DNA from: Salinicola halophyticus
Lineage (GTDB): Bacteria; Pseudomonadota; Gammaproteobacteria; Pseudomonadales; Halomonadaceae
Length of the DNA: 43,194 nucleotides
Direction of reading: 5' to 3'
Assembly (NCBI RefSeq): GCF_003206695.1
Contig: NZ_PZJN01000001.1
Coordinates: forward strand, 124,196 to 167,389
Position numbers and translations under genes: made by a program. The notes below the pieces were generated by a model. It saw only the letters and a program-made list of their open reading frames with translations. It searched no databases and had not been told where the DNA came from. Position 1 is the stretch's first letter. Every line of letters starts with the position of its first letter. Of this stretch, positions 34,600-43,143 are shown one piece after another.

Positions 34600-34983
34600 T
34601 CAGTGGATCTGATTGGGACCGGCCAGGCGAAACGGCGCGATGGCGACATCGAAGGAGGTCTGACTGGAGAGATCGACGCAGGTGTAGCTGCCCTGCATGA
34701 CGCCCACCGGACACTCGATCACCGCGCGACTGGTATAGCGGAAGCTGTGACCGGCGGCGATCGTCGGCTGCTTGCCCACCACGCCGTTGCCGCGTACTTC
34801 CTGCACCTTGCCGTGGCCCTGGGTGATCTTCCAGTAGCGCGACAGCAGCTGCACGCTGTGCTCGGACTGGTTATGAACGGTCACCGTGTAGCTGAACACG
34901 AAGCGCTTGTCGCCGGGTGACGATTCGTCTTCGCGGAACGAAGGCTCGATCTCGACCGTAACGGTGGGAGGCGCCTCGCTCAT
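34600..34983 (-). CDS. apaG: ApaG protein
   Basis: 127-residue single-domain protein with a fibronectin-III-like fold, matching ApaG (125 in E. coli). Marks are FVFSYTVTVHNQSEHSVQLL, SRYWKITQGHGKVQEVRG and GVVGKQPTIAAGHSFRYTS. The biochemical role is not settled; it is linked to Co2+ and Mg2+ homeostasis and always to apaH/rsmA. Its start overlaps the rsmA stop by four bases, so the two are coupled. Confidence 0.95.
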   Translation of the reverse strand: MSEAPPTVTVEIEPSFREDESSPGDKRFVFSYTVTVHNQSEHSVQLLSRYWKITQGHGKVQEVRGNGVVGKQPTIAAGHSFRYTSRAVIECPVGVMQGSYTCVDLSSQTSFDVAIAPFRLAGPNQIH

Positions 34984-35873
34984 GAAGGGCTCCTCGTTAC
35001 CGGGCTGTCCGTCGAAGCGTTGCCCATCGAATCGCCGTCCGTCGAATCGCCGTCCGTCGCACCCGCACTCGTCAGATAGTTGCTGATGGCGACCAGCTCG
35101 TCGACACGCAGCGTCTGCGGCCGACGCCCGGGATCGATGCCCAGCGCTTCCAGCGCCTCGACCTCGATGACGCCCTTGAGGTTATTGCGCAGCGTCTTGC
35201 GTCGCTGCCCGAAGGCTTGCCGCACCACGTCGGAGAAATGCGCCTCGTCGTTGGCCGGTGAAGGCAGCTCGGCAAACGGCGTCAGCCGCACGATCGCGGA
35301 GTCGACCTTGGGCTGCGGCACGAAAGCATCCGGCGAGACCACGAACAGCGATTCAACCTCGCAGTGGTACTGGGTCATCACCGACAGCCGGCCCCAGTTG
35401 GTTCCGCCGGGCTCGGCCGCGAGGCGTTCGACCACTTCCTTCTGCAGCATGAAGTGCATGTCGGTAATCGCGCCCCGAGCCGCCAGCAGATGGAAGATCA
35501 GCGGCGTCGAGATGTTATAGGGCAGATTGCCCACGACACGCAGCGGCCGGCCATCCTGCTGCGATAATGCTTGGAAATCGAACTTGAGCGCATCGCCTTC
35601 GTGAATCGTGAAGTCGGGATAGTCGTAGAACTGGACCCGCAGACCGGGAATCAGATCGCGATCGAGTTCGATCACTTCGAGCGCCCCGTTGGCCTCGAGA
35701 ATCGGGCCGGTAAGGGCACCCTGCCCTGGGCCGATCTCCACAAGGCGATCTCCGGCACGCGGGCCGATGGCCCGGACGATGCGCGAGATCACGCCGAGAT
35801 CCTGGAGAAAATTCTGACCGAAGCGTTTCCGGGCCCGAGGCAACGGGGAACGATCGGAGGAACGTGTAGACAT
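34980..35873 (-). CDS. rsmA: 16S rRNA dimethyladenosine transferase
   Basis: SAM-dependent methyltransferase (KsgA) that dimethylates two adenosines near the 3' end of 16S rRNA during small-subunit maturation. 297 residues. N-terminus RKRFGQNFLQD, SAM motif LVEIGPGQGALT, and catalytic NLPYNIST are canonical. The last 25 residues are a low-complexity Ser/Thr/Asp tail encoded by a 15-base tandem repeat; E. coli RsmA (273) lacks it. It overlaps apaG by four bases and follows pdxA by 15. Confidence 0.96.
   Translation of the reverse strand: MSTRSSDRSPLPRARKRFGQNFLQDLGVISRIVRAIGPRAGDRLVEIGPGQGALTGPILEANGALEVIELDRDLIPGLRVQFYDYPDFTIHEGDALKFDFQALSQQDGRPLRVVGNLPYNISTPLIFHLLAARGAITDMHFMLQKEVVERLAAEPGGTNWGRLSVMTQYHCEVESLFVVSPDAFVPQPKVDSAIVRLTPFAELPSPANDEAHFSDVVRQAFGQRRKTLRNNLKGVIEVEALEALGIDPGRRPQTLRVDELVAISNYLTSAGATDGDSTDGDSMGNASTDSPVTRSPS
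35012..35056. repeat. 15-base tandem repeat within the rsmA 3' end
   Basis: Two exact units TCGAATCGCCGTCCG (35027-35041, 35042-35056) follow a diverged third (35012-35026). On the minus strand they encode the pentapeptide tail STDGD-STDGD-SMGNA of RsmA. The repeat keeps the reading frame because 15 is a multiple of three. Confidence 0.85.
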
Positions 35874-35888
35874 GAAAAGCGAATTCCT

Positions 35889-36896
35889 TCAGTGGGCGCG
35901 GGCGGCCATCTGCCGGGCAACCTGCAAGGCGACCCGAAGGCTGCCGACGTCGGCCACGCCGCTACCGGCGAGATCGAGCGCGGTACCGTGGTCGACGGAG
36001 GTACGTACCAAACCCAGGCCCAGCGTGATATTGGCGGCCTGCCCGAACCCGGCATACTTGAGTACCGGCAGGCCCTGATCATGGTACATCGCCAGCACGG
36101 CGTCGGCATGATCGAGATGGCGTGGCGTGAATAGCGTATCCGCCGGCAGCGGGCCGACGATATCGAGACCCGCCGCGCGCAGTCGGTCCATCGCCGGAGT
36201 GATGATCTCCAGCTCTTCGCGGCCTAGATGACCGCCCTCTCCCGCATGCGGATTGAGCCCACAGACCAGTATCCGGGGCGAAACGATGCCGAATCGATGC
36301 GTCAGCTCTTGAGCCAGAATGCGCGTGACGCGAGTCAGACCCGCATCGGTAATCGCGCCGGGCACCATCGAAAGCGGTAGATGGGTGGTGGCCAACGCCA
36401 CCCGCAGCGGTCTGGCGGTACGCTCGGTGGCCAACATCATCACCACCTCGTCGACACCGCAGGCGTCGCGCAGATACTCGGTATGGCCGGTGAAACCAGC
36501 GTATCCGCCGTCGATGATCGCGCCCTTGTGCAGCGGCGCCGTCACCATGGCGTCGGCCACTCCCCGCCGACAGGCCTCGATGGCAACATCCAGTGTCTTC
36601 AGCACGTAGCCGGCGTTGGCAGAATCAAGACGGCCAGCCGTCGAAGGTGCTGCCAGCGAGACGGGCCATACCGGCAGCCTGCCGTTGACCGGCGCCGGCA
36701 AGGGGTCGCCGGGGGTCAGAACTTCCAGCTCGATCGACCAGCCCAGGTGCCGTGCGCGTTCGGCCAGCAGATCCAGATCGCCCACGGCGACCACTGTCGC
36801 GTCGAGCCGCTGCCAGTCCCGAGCTGCCGCCAGGGCAAGCTCGGGGCCGATGCCGGCCGGCTCGCCGGTGGTCAATGCCAGTACCGGCGATGCCAT
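35889..36896 (-). CDS. pdxA: 4-hydroxythreonine-4-phosphate dehydrogenase
   Basis: NAD-dependent enzyme of pyridoxal phosphate synthesis, 335 residues. Marks are LALTTGEPAGIGPELAL at the N-terminus and the metal histidines in TAPLHKGAIIDGG, GHTEYL, NPHAGEGGHLG and YHDQGLPVLK. ATG 36896 overlaps the surA stop (TGATG); a GTG one codon upstream is also possible. It is coupled with surA and precedes rsmA, the E. coli order. Confidence 0.95.
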   Translation of the reverse strand: MASPVLALTTGEPAGIGPELALAAARDWQRLDATVVAVGDLDLLAERARHLGWSIELEVLTPGDPLPAPVNGRLPVWPVSLAAPSTAGRLDSANAGYVLKTLDVAIEACRRGVADAMVTAPLHKGAIIDGGYAGFTGHTEYLRDACGVDEVVMMLATERTARPLRVALATTHLPLSMVPGAITDAGLTRVTRILAQELTHRFGIVSPRILVCGLNPHAGEGGHLGREELEIITPAMDRLRAAGLDIVGPLPADTLFTPRHLDHADAVLAMYHDQGLPVLKYAGFGQAANITLGLGLVRTSVDHGTALDLAGSGVADVGSLRVALQVARQMAARAH

Positions 36897-37855
36897 CACT
36901 CTTTATCGAGACGGTTATCGATATAGGCGCTGGCGCGGATCTCCTGGATCCAGGCTTCGATCTCGTCGTTAACCTTGCGTTCGAAGATCGCCTGGCTGGC
37001 CTGATCGCGGCTCATCTGCTCGCTGCCGCCGCCCCGGGTATCGAGCAACTTGACCAGATGGAACCCGCTGGGGCTGCGAATCGGCTCGCTGACCTGGCCC
37101 TTGGAGAGATCGGGAATCACGTCGGCGAAAACGGACGGAATCTGTGCCGCCTGACGCCAGCCGAGATCGCCACCCTGCAACGCCTGGGCATCGTCGGATT
37201 CTGCCACGGCCAGCTGCTGGAAGTCGGCACCATCCTGAAGCTGCTGGTAGATTTTCTGCGCCTCGGCCTGGGCCTGGGTCACCTGATCCGGCGTCGGCGA
37301 CTGCGGCACCGCGATCAGGATCTGCGCCAGGTGATACGCCATGTTGCTGTTCTCGCTGCGCTGGGCCAGGAAGCGATCGACCTCGCGATCGGAAACGGTG
37401 ATCTTGCTGGCCACCTGGCTCTGCTGGACCTGCCGAACCAGCAGCTCACGGCGGACCTGCTCGCGCACTTCAGCCAGGCTCTGGCCCTGCTTTTCCAGCG
37501 TATCGGCGAACTCTTCCAGGCTCATGCCGTTGTTCTTGGCAATGCCACGCATGGTGGTGTTGAGCTGGGTCTCGTCGATGCTCAGCTTGGCGTCGTCGGC
37601 CATCTGCAGCTCGATCTGTTCGACGATCATCCGATCCAGCACCTGACGCTCCAGCGCCTGCTCGGGGGGCATCTGGATGTTGTTGGAGCGGAGCTGGTCG
37701 CGTGCCTGGGCAACGCGGCTTTCGAGCTGACTGTGCATGATGGCATCGTCGTTGACCACGGCAACGATACGATCCAGCGGCACGACTTCCGCCATTGCGG
37801 GCAACGGCGACAGCAGCATTCCCAGCGCCAGGGGGATCCATACTCTAAGACGCAT
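36896..37855 (-). CDS. surA: Periplasmic chaperone SurA, single parvulin domain
   Basis: Outer-membrane-protein chaperone and peptidyl-prolyl isomerase, 319 residues. A signal peptide (VWIPLALGMLLSPLPAMA) is followed by the SurA N-terminal domain (VVPLDRIVAVVNDDAIMHSQ), one parvulin domain (about residues 172-275, AYHLAQILIAVP to SGFHLVKLLD) and a C-terminal helix. E. coli SurA (428) has two parvulin domains; one is missing here. It lies between lptD and pdxA, the conserved position, which supports the name. Confidence 0.9.
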   Translation of the reverse strand: MRLRVWIPLALGMLLSPLPAMAEVVPLDRIVAVVNDDAIMHSQLESRVAQARDQLRSNNIQMPPEQALERQVLDRMIVEQIELQMADDAKLSIDETQLNTTMRGIAKNNGMSLEEFADTLEKQGQSLAEVREQVRRELLVRQVQQSQVASKITVSDREVDRFLAQRSENSNMAYHLAQILIAVPQSPTPDQVTQAQAEAQKIYQQLQDGADFQQLAVAESDDAQALQGGDLGWRQAAQIPSVFADVIPDLSKGQVSEPIRSPSGFHLVKLLDTRGGGSEQMSRDQASQAIFERKVNDEIEAWIQEIRASAYIDNRLDKE

Positions 37856-37881
37856 GCCTACCTCTCTTGCTTTGATGGAGA

Positions 37882-37902
37882 GGCGGGCCCTGCGGGCCCG
37901 CC
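37882..37902. repeat. GC-rich hairpin in the surA-lptD spacer
   Basis: A perfect nine-base stem GGCGGGCCC / GGGCCCGCC with a TGC loop lies in the 157-base gap between lptD and surA. There is no T-run on the minus strand. Its GCGGGCC/GGCCCGC core equals that of the hairpin at 22581-22597. Confidence 0.6.
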
Positions 37903-38012
37903 GTTATACATTGATTGACCGCGTTCGTTGACCGGCTGGCTCTCGTTGACTGCTGAACCGAGGCTTTCGATCGACGAATCTCGACAGCCTGTTTCTCGAT
38001 TCTGCCCGTCTA

Positions 38013-40478
38013 TCAGAACTGCGTCGCCTGATAACCCGGCACCGACCGCTCGAAGTAGCTGTCGGCTTCCTGACCGACGCCGCCCAGGCCCTTGAACACG
38101 AAGCGCAGGAACAGACCGCGATCGGTGTAGTCGTCGTCCGTGTTATTGGCGGTGTCGTTGTCCTCGACCCATTCACGCCAAACCACCTGCACGGCGCTAC
38201 AGCAGCTGTTGAACTGGACGCCGCCCAGGGTTTCCAGATCGCGGCTGTTGGTGTTGTCGTACAGATAGCGGCCGATCAGGTCCAGCGACGACGTAGCCTT
38301 GTAGGCGAACGAGACATCGTAATCCTCGCGGTTGTAGCTCAGCCGATCGTCGTCTTCACCCGAGGGGTCGAACCCTTGGAGCTGCCAACGGTAGCCGAGG
38401 TTCACCACGTGGCCGGCCGGGCTCAGGTACTGCAGGTAGGCCGACGCCTTTTCGGTCTTGGAGCGGTCCGCATCGTAGAACCATTCGTAACGCGTACGCC
38501 ACTGGTCGTTGATGCGCCAGTCCAGCTGGCTGATGACCGGCGAGCGATCGCGCGTGGCACGATACCAATCCTCGTAGTCGGTTTCCTTGTTCGGCAGAGT
38601 ATCCGGATCGCCGTCCATGTCGATATTGCGATCGGAGAAGTATGCGCTCTGCCCCACCGATAGCGACAGCCGCTCGCGCCCGGTGTCGTCCTCGAGGAAT
38701 CGGGTCGAGGCGCCATAGGAAAGCTTGTCGACGTCGCCGACGCGATCGGACCCGGTAAAGCGATACGGCGACCACAGCTGACTCCAGGAGATCGCTCGCT
38801 CGTCGGTATCGAAGTCCGGCAGCTCGGACTGGTCGCGCTCCGGCACGTAGGCGTAATAGAGCCGCGGCTCGAAGGTCTGCTTCCATTGCTGGTCGAACAT
38901 CGACACGTCACGCTCGAAGATCAGGCCGGAGTCCAGCGAGGAGACCGGTACCGTGCGCGACAGGCTCTCGTCGCGATCCGTGTTGCGGTTGCCGTAATCG
39001 AGCTGGTAGTCGGTCTGCCACAGTTGGAAGCGCGGCTCCAGGAAACCCCAGCTGGGCTGCCCACGCCAGCCGATGGCCGGGGTCAGGTTGACGCGCGAGC
39101 CGTTGGCCGCTTCGCGCAGCCGAATCTGGCGAGTATTGCCGGTCTCTTCGTCCTCCCAGAAGCCGTCACTGTCGACCCCATGAAGATCGCGCCAGAAGTA
39201 CGTCGCGTTGGAATTCCACTCCTGATAGAAGCCGTTGTCCTGATCCCAGCGTGCATTGGCGGACAGGCTCGGCAGCTTGTAATAGGGCCGATCGTTCTCG
39301 TCCAGCGGATAATCCATGCGCTGGTAGCCCTGGGCTCGCGCATCGAGATTCCAGGTCGTGCCCTGGTAGCTCAGACGCGCCAGCCGCTCGAGATATTCGG
39401 TGTCCTGCTCGCCGAAATCACGCCCGAAGTCATCGAAATAACGCCCGTCGCTGGCAGCGCCATAACGCATGGCGTAGTCCAGCCGATCACTGAACTGACC
39501 GTAATGGCTATAGTCGATGTACCAGCGATCTTCGCCGTCGAAGGCATCATCGGGATCGTTGGGGTTCTCGCTCTCGCCGCCGCTGTCGTTGGGCAGGTAG
39601 GCACCTTCGACGGTTCCCTGATCGCTGCCGAACAGATAGCGGAATTCGCCGCCCAGCATGAGGCCGTGGTCGGTGATCTCGCGTGGGGTGATCGTGGCGT
39701 CGTAGTTGGGCGCCAGATTGAGATAGTAAGGCTGGCTGTAATCGAGGCCGTCGCTGGAAATCCCCATCGTCGGCCACAGAAAGCCGCTCTGACGCCGATC
39801 ATCGATGGGAAAACGAACCCATGGCCAGTAGAAGACCGGCACATCGCCCATTTCCAGTCGCGCGTTGGAAGCGGTGCCGTAGCCCTGCTCGCGATCGATG
39901 GTGACGTCGCTGCCCACCAGTCGCCACAGGCGACTGTCCGGCGCACAGGTCGTGAAGCTGGCCTCGGTCATCCGATAACGGCCGTCGTCGAGGCGCTGCA
40001 TCGACCGTGCATCGCCCCGCAAGCGCTGGTCGTGGACTACGTAGTGGGCGTCATCGATGCGGGCGGCATCGCTATCGAGTGAGACCTGGCCGTCTTCGCC
40101 GCGCACCAGCATACCGGGGTAGCGAATCGTCAGCGGCCCATCGGCAAAGGCCGTATCCCGGGCGGCGTTGACCCGAACCTGCGGTGATTCGAGCTGGCTT
40201 CCGCCGCGACGCAGTACGACATTGCCACCCAGAATGGTTTCGCCGTCGTTGCCGTACTCGGCCGACCCCGAGTCGGACAGCACTTCTTCGGGGGTCTTGC
40301 CCTCGGGCAGGATATAGCCCGGTTCGATATAGCGGCCACCACAAAGGTCGCCGGCCGGTGCCTGATCGCCCCAAGGCGCCCAGTCCAGTTGATCCGCCGG
40401 TAATGGTGCGGGGGGCGCCGCCTGAGCCGTCGATGAAATCAGGCCAGTCAGGGCAGTCCAGACCAGTCGCTTGCCCAT
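38013..40478 (-). CDS. lptD: LPS-assembly outer-membrane protein LptD
   Basis: Outer-membrane beta-barrel that, with the lipoprotein LptE, inserts lipopolysaccharide into the outer leaflet. 821 residues. A short signal sequence is followed by an N-terminal OstA domain (AEYGNDGETILGGNVVLRRG) and a long barrel domain with many aromatic and Asp-rich strands. The four disulfide cysteines of E. coli LptD have counterparts here: Cys46, Cys178 and the pair Cys759-Cys760. It is the first gene of the lptD-surA-pdxA-rsmA-apaG-apaH run. A TATACT at 40510-40515 (minus) is a likely -10. Confidence 0.95.
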   Translation of the reverse strand: MGKRLVWTALTGLISSTAQAAPPAPLPADQLDWAPWGDQAPAGDLCGGRYIEPGYILPEGKTPEEVLSDSGSAEYGNDGETILGGNVVLRRGGSQLESPQVRVNAARDTAFADGPLTIRYPGMLVRGEDGQVSLDSDAARIDDAHYVVHDQRLRGDARSMQRLDDGRYRMTEASFTTCAPDSRLWRLVGSDVTIDREQGYGTASNARLEMGDVPVFYWPWVRFPIDDRRQSGFLWPTMGISSDGLDYSQPYYLNLAPNYDATITPREITDHGLMLGGEFRYLFGSDQGTVEGAYLPNDSGGESENPNDPDDAFDGEDRWYIDYSHYGQFSDRLDYAMRYGAASDGRYFDDFGRDFGEQDTEYLERLARLSYQGTTWNLDARAQGYQRMDYPLDENDRPYYKLPSLSANARWDQDNGFYQEWNSNATYFWRDLHGVDSDGFWEDEETGNTRQIRLREAANGSRVNLTPAIGWRGQPSWGFLEPRFQLWQTDYQLDYGNRNTDRDESLSRTVPVSSLDSGLIFERDVSMFDQQWKQTFEPRLYYAYVPERDQSELPDFDTDERAISWSQLWSPYRFTGSDRVGDVDKLSYGASTRFLEDDTGRERLSLSVGQSAYFSDRNIDMDGDPDTLPNKETDYEDWYRATRDRSPVISQLDWRINDQWRTRYEWFYDADRSKTEKASAYLQYLSPAGHVVNLGYRWQLQGFDPSGEDDDRLSYNREDYDVSFAYKATSSLDLIGRYLYDNTNSRDLETLGGVQFNSCCSAVQVVWREWVEDNDTANNTDDDYTDRGLFLRFVFKGLGGVGQEADSYFERSVPGYQATQF

Positions 40479-40936
40479 GTCCTCTGTGTCCTTGCCGTGT
40501 GGAGCCGGTAGTATACAGACCTCGACGGGACTTGCCGCGAAGCCATTCCTTGTTGAACCGTCTGGGCCTTGGCCGAACGCTGCTACAGAAGCCGACGATA
40601 TCTATCGATTCAGTGACGCCTATCGATTCAGCGATGCCCCCAGGGCTGGCGAGGCTCTACGATTTGGCGGCGCCGGACAAAAGCGGCACACTGACCGACG
40701 GTCGCGGAGCCACCATCACGGTCGCCCTGCGAGACTCATGATCGCTGCGCGAAGCACTGTCTCGTACCGTCGGGCGAGGCACGGTTCGCACGGCGCGCCC
40801 AGAATGGAACCCAGCATGCGGTGCCATTCCCGGCCCGTCAACTCGCTGCGGCATCGGGCGACGACGAGCCACCTCAACGACCGTCATCTCGATCGTCACA
40901 CGACATTGAGCCACGCCCCAACGACCGGAAAACCGC
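40479..40936. promoter_or_regulatory. 458-base lptD / amgK divergent spacer
   Basis: Gene-free control region. TATACT (minus, 40510-40515) could be the lptD -10, without a good -35. A two-copy 18-base tandem repeat is at 40603-40638. No clear amgK promoter or sigmaE-type site was seen. Short open frames cross it on both strands but lack ribosome-binding sites and family features. Confidence 0.45.
40603..40638. repeat. 18-base tandem duplication
   Basis: Two units beginning TATCGATTCAG at 40603 and 40621, differing at a few bases near their ends. It lies about midway in the divergent spacer. Confidence 0.75.
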
Positions 40937-41968
40937 ATGACCTTGCGCCTCGATGCTCTTCGCCACTGGATCACTGCCCACCATCACCTTGCGCCAGAGG
41001 CATGTCGATTGGAAGCCGTCGCCGGTGACGCCAGTCTTCGCGGTTACTGTCGCGTCATTTTTTCCGACGCCAGCACCCGGATCGTCATGGATGCGCCACC
41101 GGCGCTGGAGGATAGCCAACCCTTCGTGACTATCGGCCGTGAATGGCACGCCGCGGGCCTGCCGGTACCGATGATCCATGCCGTCGATCTCGAACAGGGC
41201 TTCATCGAACTCGACGATCTCGGTAACGACAGCCTGCATCACCACTTCGATACCGACGCCGGCGCGCGGGCGGGCACGAGCCGTGCGCTTGTCGTACTCG
41301 ACGAGATCGAGCAGCGCGCTCCAAGCGTTTCGCTGCCACGTTACGACCTCGATTTTCTTGAAGAAGAGATGGACCGCTTCCCCGAGTGGGGCCTGACACG
41401 CTGGCTGGGTATCGAAACGCCGTCGCAGTGGCCTGAGGTCAAGCGTCATCTGCTCGGCCATATCGCGACACTCCCCACTGTCGCCGTGCATCGCGATTTC
41501 GACGCCATGAATCTGATGATTCATCAGGACCGGCTGTGGATCATCGATTTCCAGGGCGCGCTGGCCGGCCCGCTCGGCTATGACCTGATATCGCTGCTGC
41601 GAGGCCGCTATCACCGCTGGTCGCGGCAAGAGATGGACCACTGGATCGAGGATTTTCGCCAGCGCTGCGTCGTCGCCGGGCGAATCGCACCGGATCTCGA
41701 CGCTGAAAGCTTCCGGGCCGACGTCGAGGCGATCGGCGCCCAACGCCAGCTCAAGATCCTGGGCCAGTTCTGCCGCCTCTACCTGCGCGACGGCAAGCCG
41801 CGTTATCTCGAATGGCTGCCCCACTTCTACGCCCATCTCGACGAAGGGCTTGCTGCGCTACCGGCGCTCGGCGAGTTCCATCGCTGGCTGCGCGAGAGCT
41901 ACCGTCCGGCGATGGAAGCCCGCCTGGCCGAGCACAGAACGACCAGCGGCGCCGGAGGGATATCATGA
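40937..41968 (+). CDS. amgK: N-acetylmuramate/N-acetylglucosamine kinase AmgK
   Basis: Aminoglycoside-phosphotransferase-fold kinase of 343 residues that phosphorylates the anomeric position of recovered MurNAc and GlcNAc. The catalytic loop is [11 protein letters not shown] and the metal motif is [11 protein letters not shown]. Together with MurU it returns peptidoglycan sugars to UDP-MurNAc without the de novo, fosfomycin-sensitive route. Position next to lptD and overlap with murU by four bases match the Pseudomonas arrangement. Confidence 0.9.
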   Translation: MTLRLDALRHWITAHHHLAPEACRLEAVAGDASLRGYCRVIFSDASTRIVMDAPPALEDSQPFVTIGREWHAAGLPVPMIHAVDLEQGFIELDDLGNDSLHHHFDTDAGARAGTSRALVVLDEIEQRAPSVSLPRYDLDFLEEEMDRFPEWGLTRWLGIETPSQWPEVKRHLLGHIATLPTVAVHRDFDAMNLMIHQDRLWIIDFQGALAGPLGYDLISLLRGRYHRWSRQEMDHWIEDFRQRCVVAGRIAPDLDAESFRADVEAIGAQRQLKILGQFCRLYLRDGKPRYLEWLPHFYAHLDEGLAALPALGEFHRWLRESYRPAMEARLAEHRTTSGAGGIS

Positions 41969-42645
41969 AAGCGATGATTCTCGCCGCCGGTCTCGGCACC
42001 CGCATGCGCCCGCTCACCGATCACTGCCCCAAGCCGCTGCTGCCGGTCGCCGGCAAGCCGCTGATCGTCCACCACCTCGAACGTCTGGCGGCAGCGGGGA
42101 TTCACGACATCGTCATCAACGTCAGCTACCGGGCGCAGCAGATCATCGACGCCCTCGGCAATGGCGAACGCTTTGGCGTCTCTCTGACCTTCAGCATCGA
42201 GGAGACCCCGCTGGAAACGGCCGGCGGGCTCCGCCAGGCCCTACCCGAACTGGACGCGGCGCCCTTCGTGTTGGTCAACGGCGACGTATGGACGGATTTT
42301 CCGCTCGAACGACTCGCCCTGGCCGAGGGCGATCTGGCTTCGCTGGTGATGGTCGACACCGCCGATTTCCACCGCCGTGGCGATTTCCATCTCGACGATC
42401 GCGGGCGGCTGCACGCCGAGGGCGAACCGCGCCTGATCTACGCCGGTCTGGGCGTCATTCACCCCCAGCTGATCGCCGATCTTCCAGTCGGCACGGTTGC
42501 CAAGCTGGCGCCGCTACTGGTGGATGCGATGCAGGCGGGTCGCGTCGGCGGCTGGCATCATCTTGGCGACTGGGTCGACGTCGGCACCCCGGAACGGCTG
42601 GCCGAGCTGGAAGCAAGGCTCGTTTCGGACTCGGCGTCGAGCTGA
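41965..42645 (+). CDS. murU: N-acetylmuramate-1-phosphate uridylyltransferase MurU
   Basis: 226-residue nucleotidyltransferase that makes UDP-MurNAc from MurNAc-1-phosphate and UTP. The signature is [20 protein letters not shown] with the Lys in [10 protein letters not shown]; metal Asp in VNGDVWTDF and the C-terminal [12 protein letters not shown] complete the fold. GGAGGG lies upstream and the ATG overlaps the amgK stop (ATGA), so the pair is coupled. The family also includes glucose-1-phosphate thymidylyltransferases; context decides. Confidence 0.92.
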   Translation: MKAMILAAGLGTRMRPLTDHCPKPLLPVAGKPLIVHHLERLAAAGIHDIVINVSYRAQQIIDALGNGERFGVSLTFSIEETPLETAGGLRQALPELDAAPFVLVNGDVWTDFPLERLALAEGDLASLVMVDTADFHRRGDFHLDDRGRLHAEGEPRLIYAGLGVIHPQLIADLPVGTVAKLAPLLVDAMQAGRVGGWHHLGDWVDVGTPERLAELEARLVSDSASS

Positions 42646-42723
42646 CGTCCGGCGAGGATGTTATCCTGCCGCCATCATCCACCGCGCGATTCGACAACGA
42701 ATCCCCAGCAAGGAACTCTCATC

Positions 42724-43143
42724 ATGAAAGCCACAGTCAAATGGACAGACGGCCGCCAGTTCGTCACCGAATCCGGTAGCGGTCATAGCGTCGTGATCGA
42801 CGGCAACCCGGACAACGGCGGCCGCAACACCGGCCCGCGGCCGATGGAAATGGTGCTGATGGGTCTCGGCGGCTGCACCTCGTTCGACGTCATCCAGATC
42901 CTCGAGAAGGCTCGCGCCGAAGTCACCGACTGCGTCGCCACGCTGGAAGCCGAACGCTTCGACGGCACGCCCAGCGTCTTCACCAAGATACACGTCCACT
43001 TCGTCGTCACCGGCAAGGGGCTGAAAGACGCCGTCGTGAAGCGCGCCGTCGACCTCTCCGCCGAGAAATACTGCAGCGCTTCGCTGATGCTCGCCAAGGG
43101 CGGCGTCGAAATCACCCACGACTACGAAATCGTCGAGGCGTAA
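42724..43143 (+). CDS. OsmC-family protein
   Basis: 139 residues. Two conserved cysteines, in MGLGGCTSFDVIQIL and in KYCSASLMLAKGG, are the peroxidatic pair of the OsmC/Ohr fold; the sequence is nearest the YhfA-like branch. Members reduce organic or lipid peroxides, but the YhfA branch is not well defined. ATG 42724 follows AAGGAA. It lies 78 bases after murU with no terminator seen between them. Confidence 0.88.
   Translation: MKATVKWTDGRQFVTESGSGHSVVIDGNPDNGGRNTGPRPMEMVLMGLGGCTSFDVIQILEKARAEVTDCVATLEAERFDGTPSVFTKIHVHFVVTGKGLKDAVVKRAVDLSAEKYCSASLMLAKGGVEITHDYEIVEA

Noticed and set aside
37905-37965. Repeated GTTGAC words between lptD and surA
   Set aside because: Spacing is irregular (13 and 18 bases) and units are too diverged to call a repeat.
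38886-40082. Long plus-strand open frame opposite lptD
   Set aside because: It is antisense to LptD, which has conserved cysteines and domains; no motif found in the shadow.
40184-41028. Open frames crossing the lptD-amgK spacer
   Set aside because: No ribosome-binding site and no family resemblance; they continue out of flanking genes in other frames.
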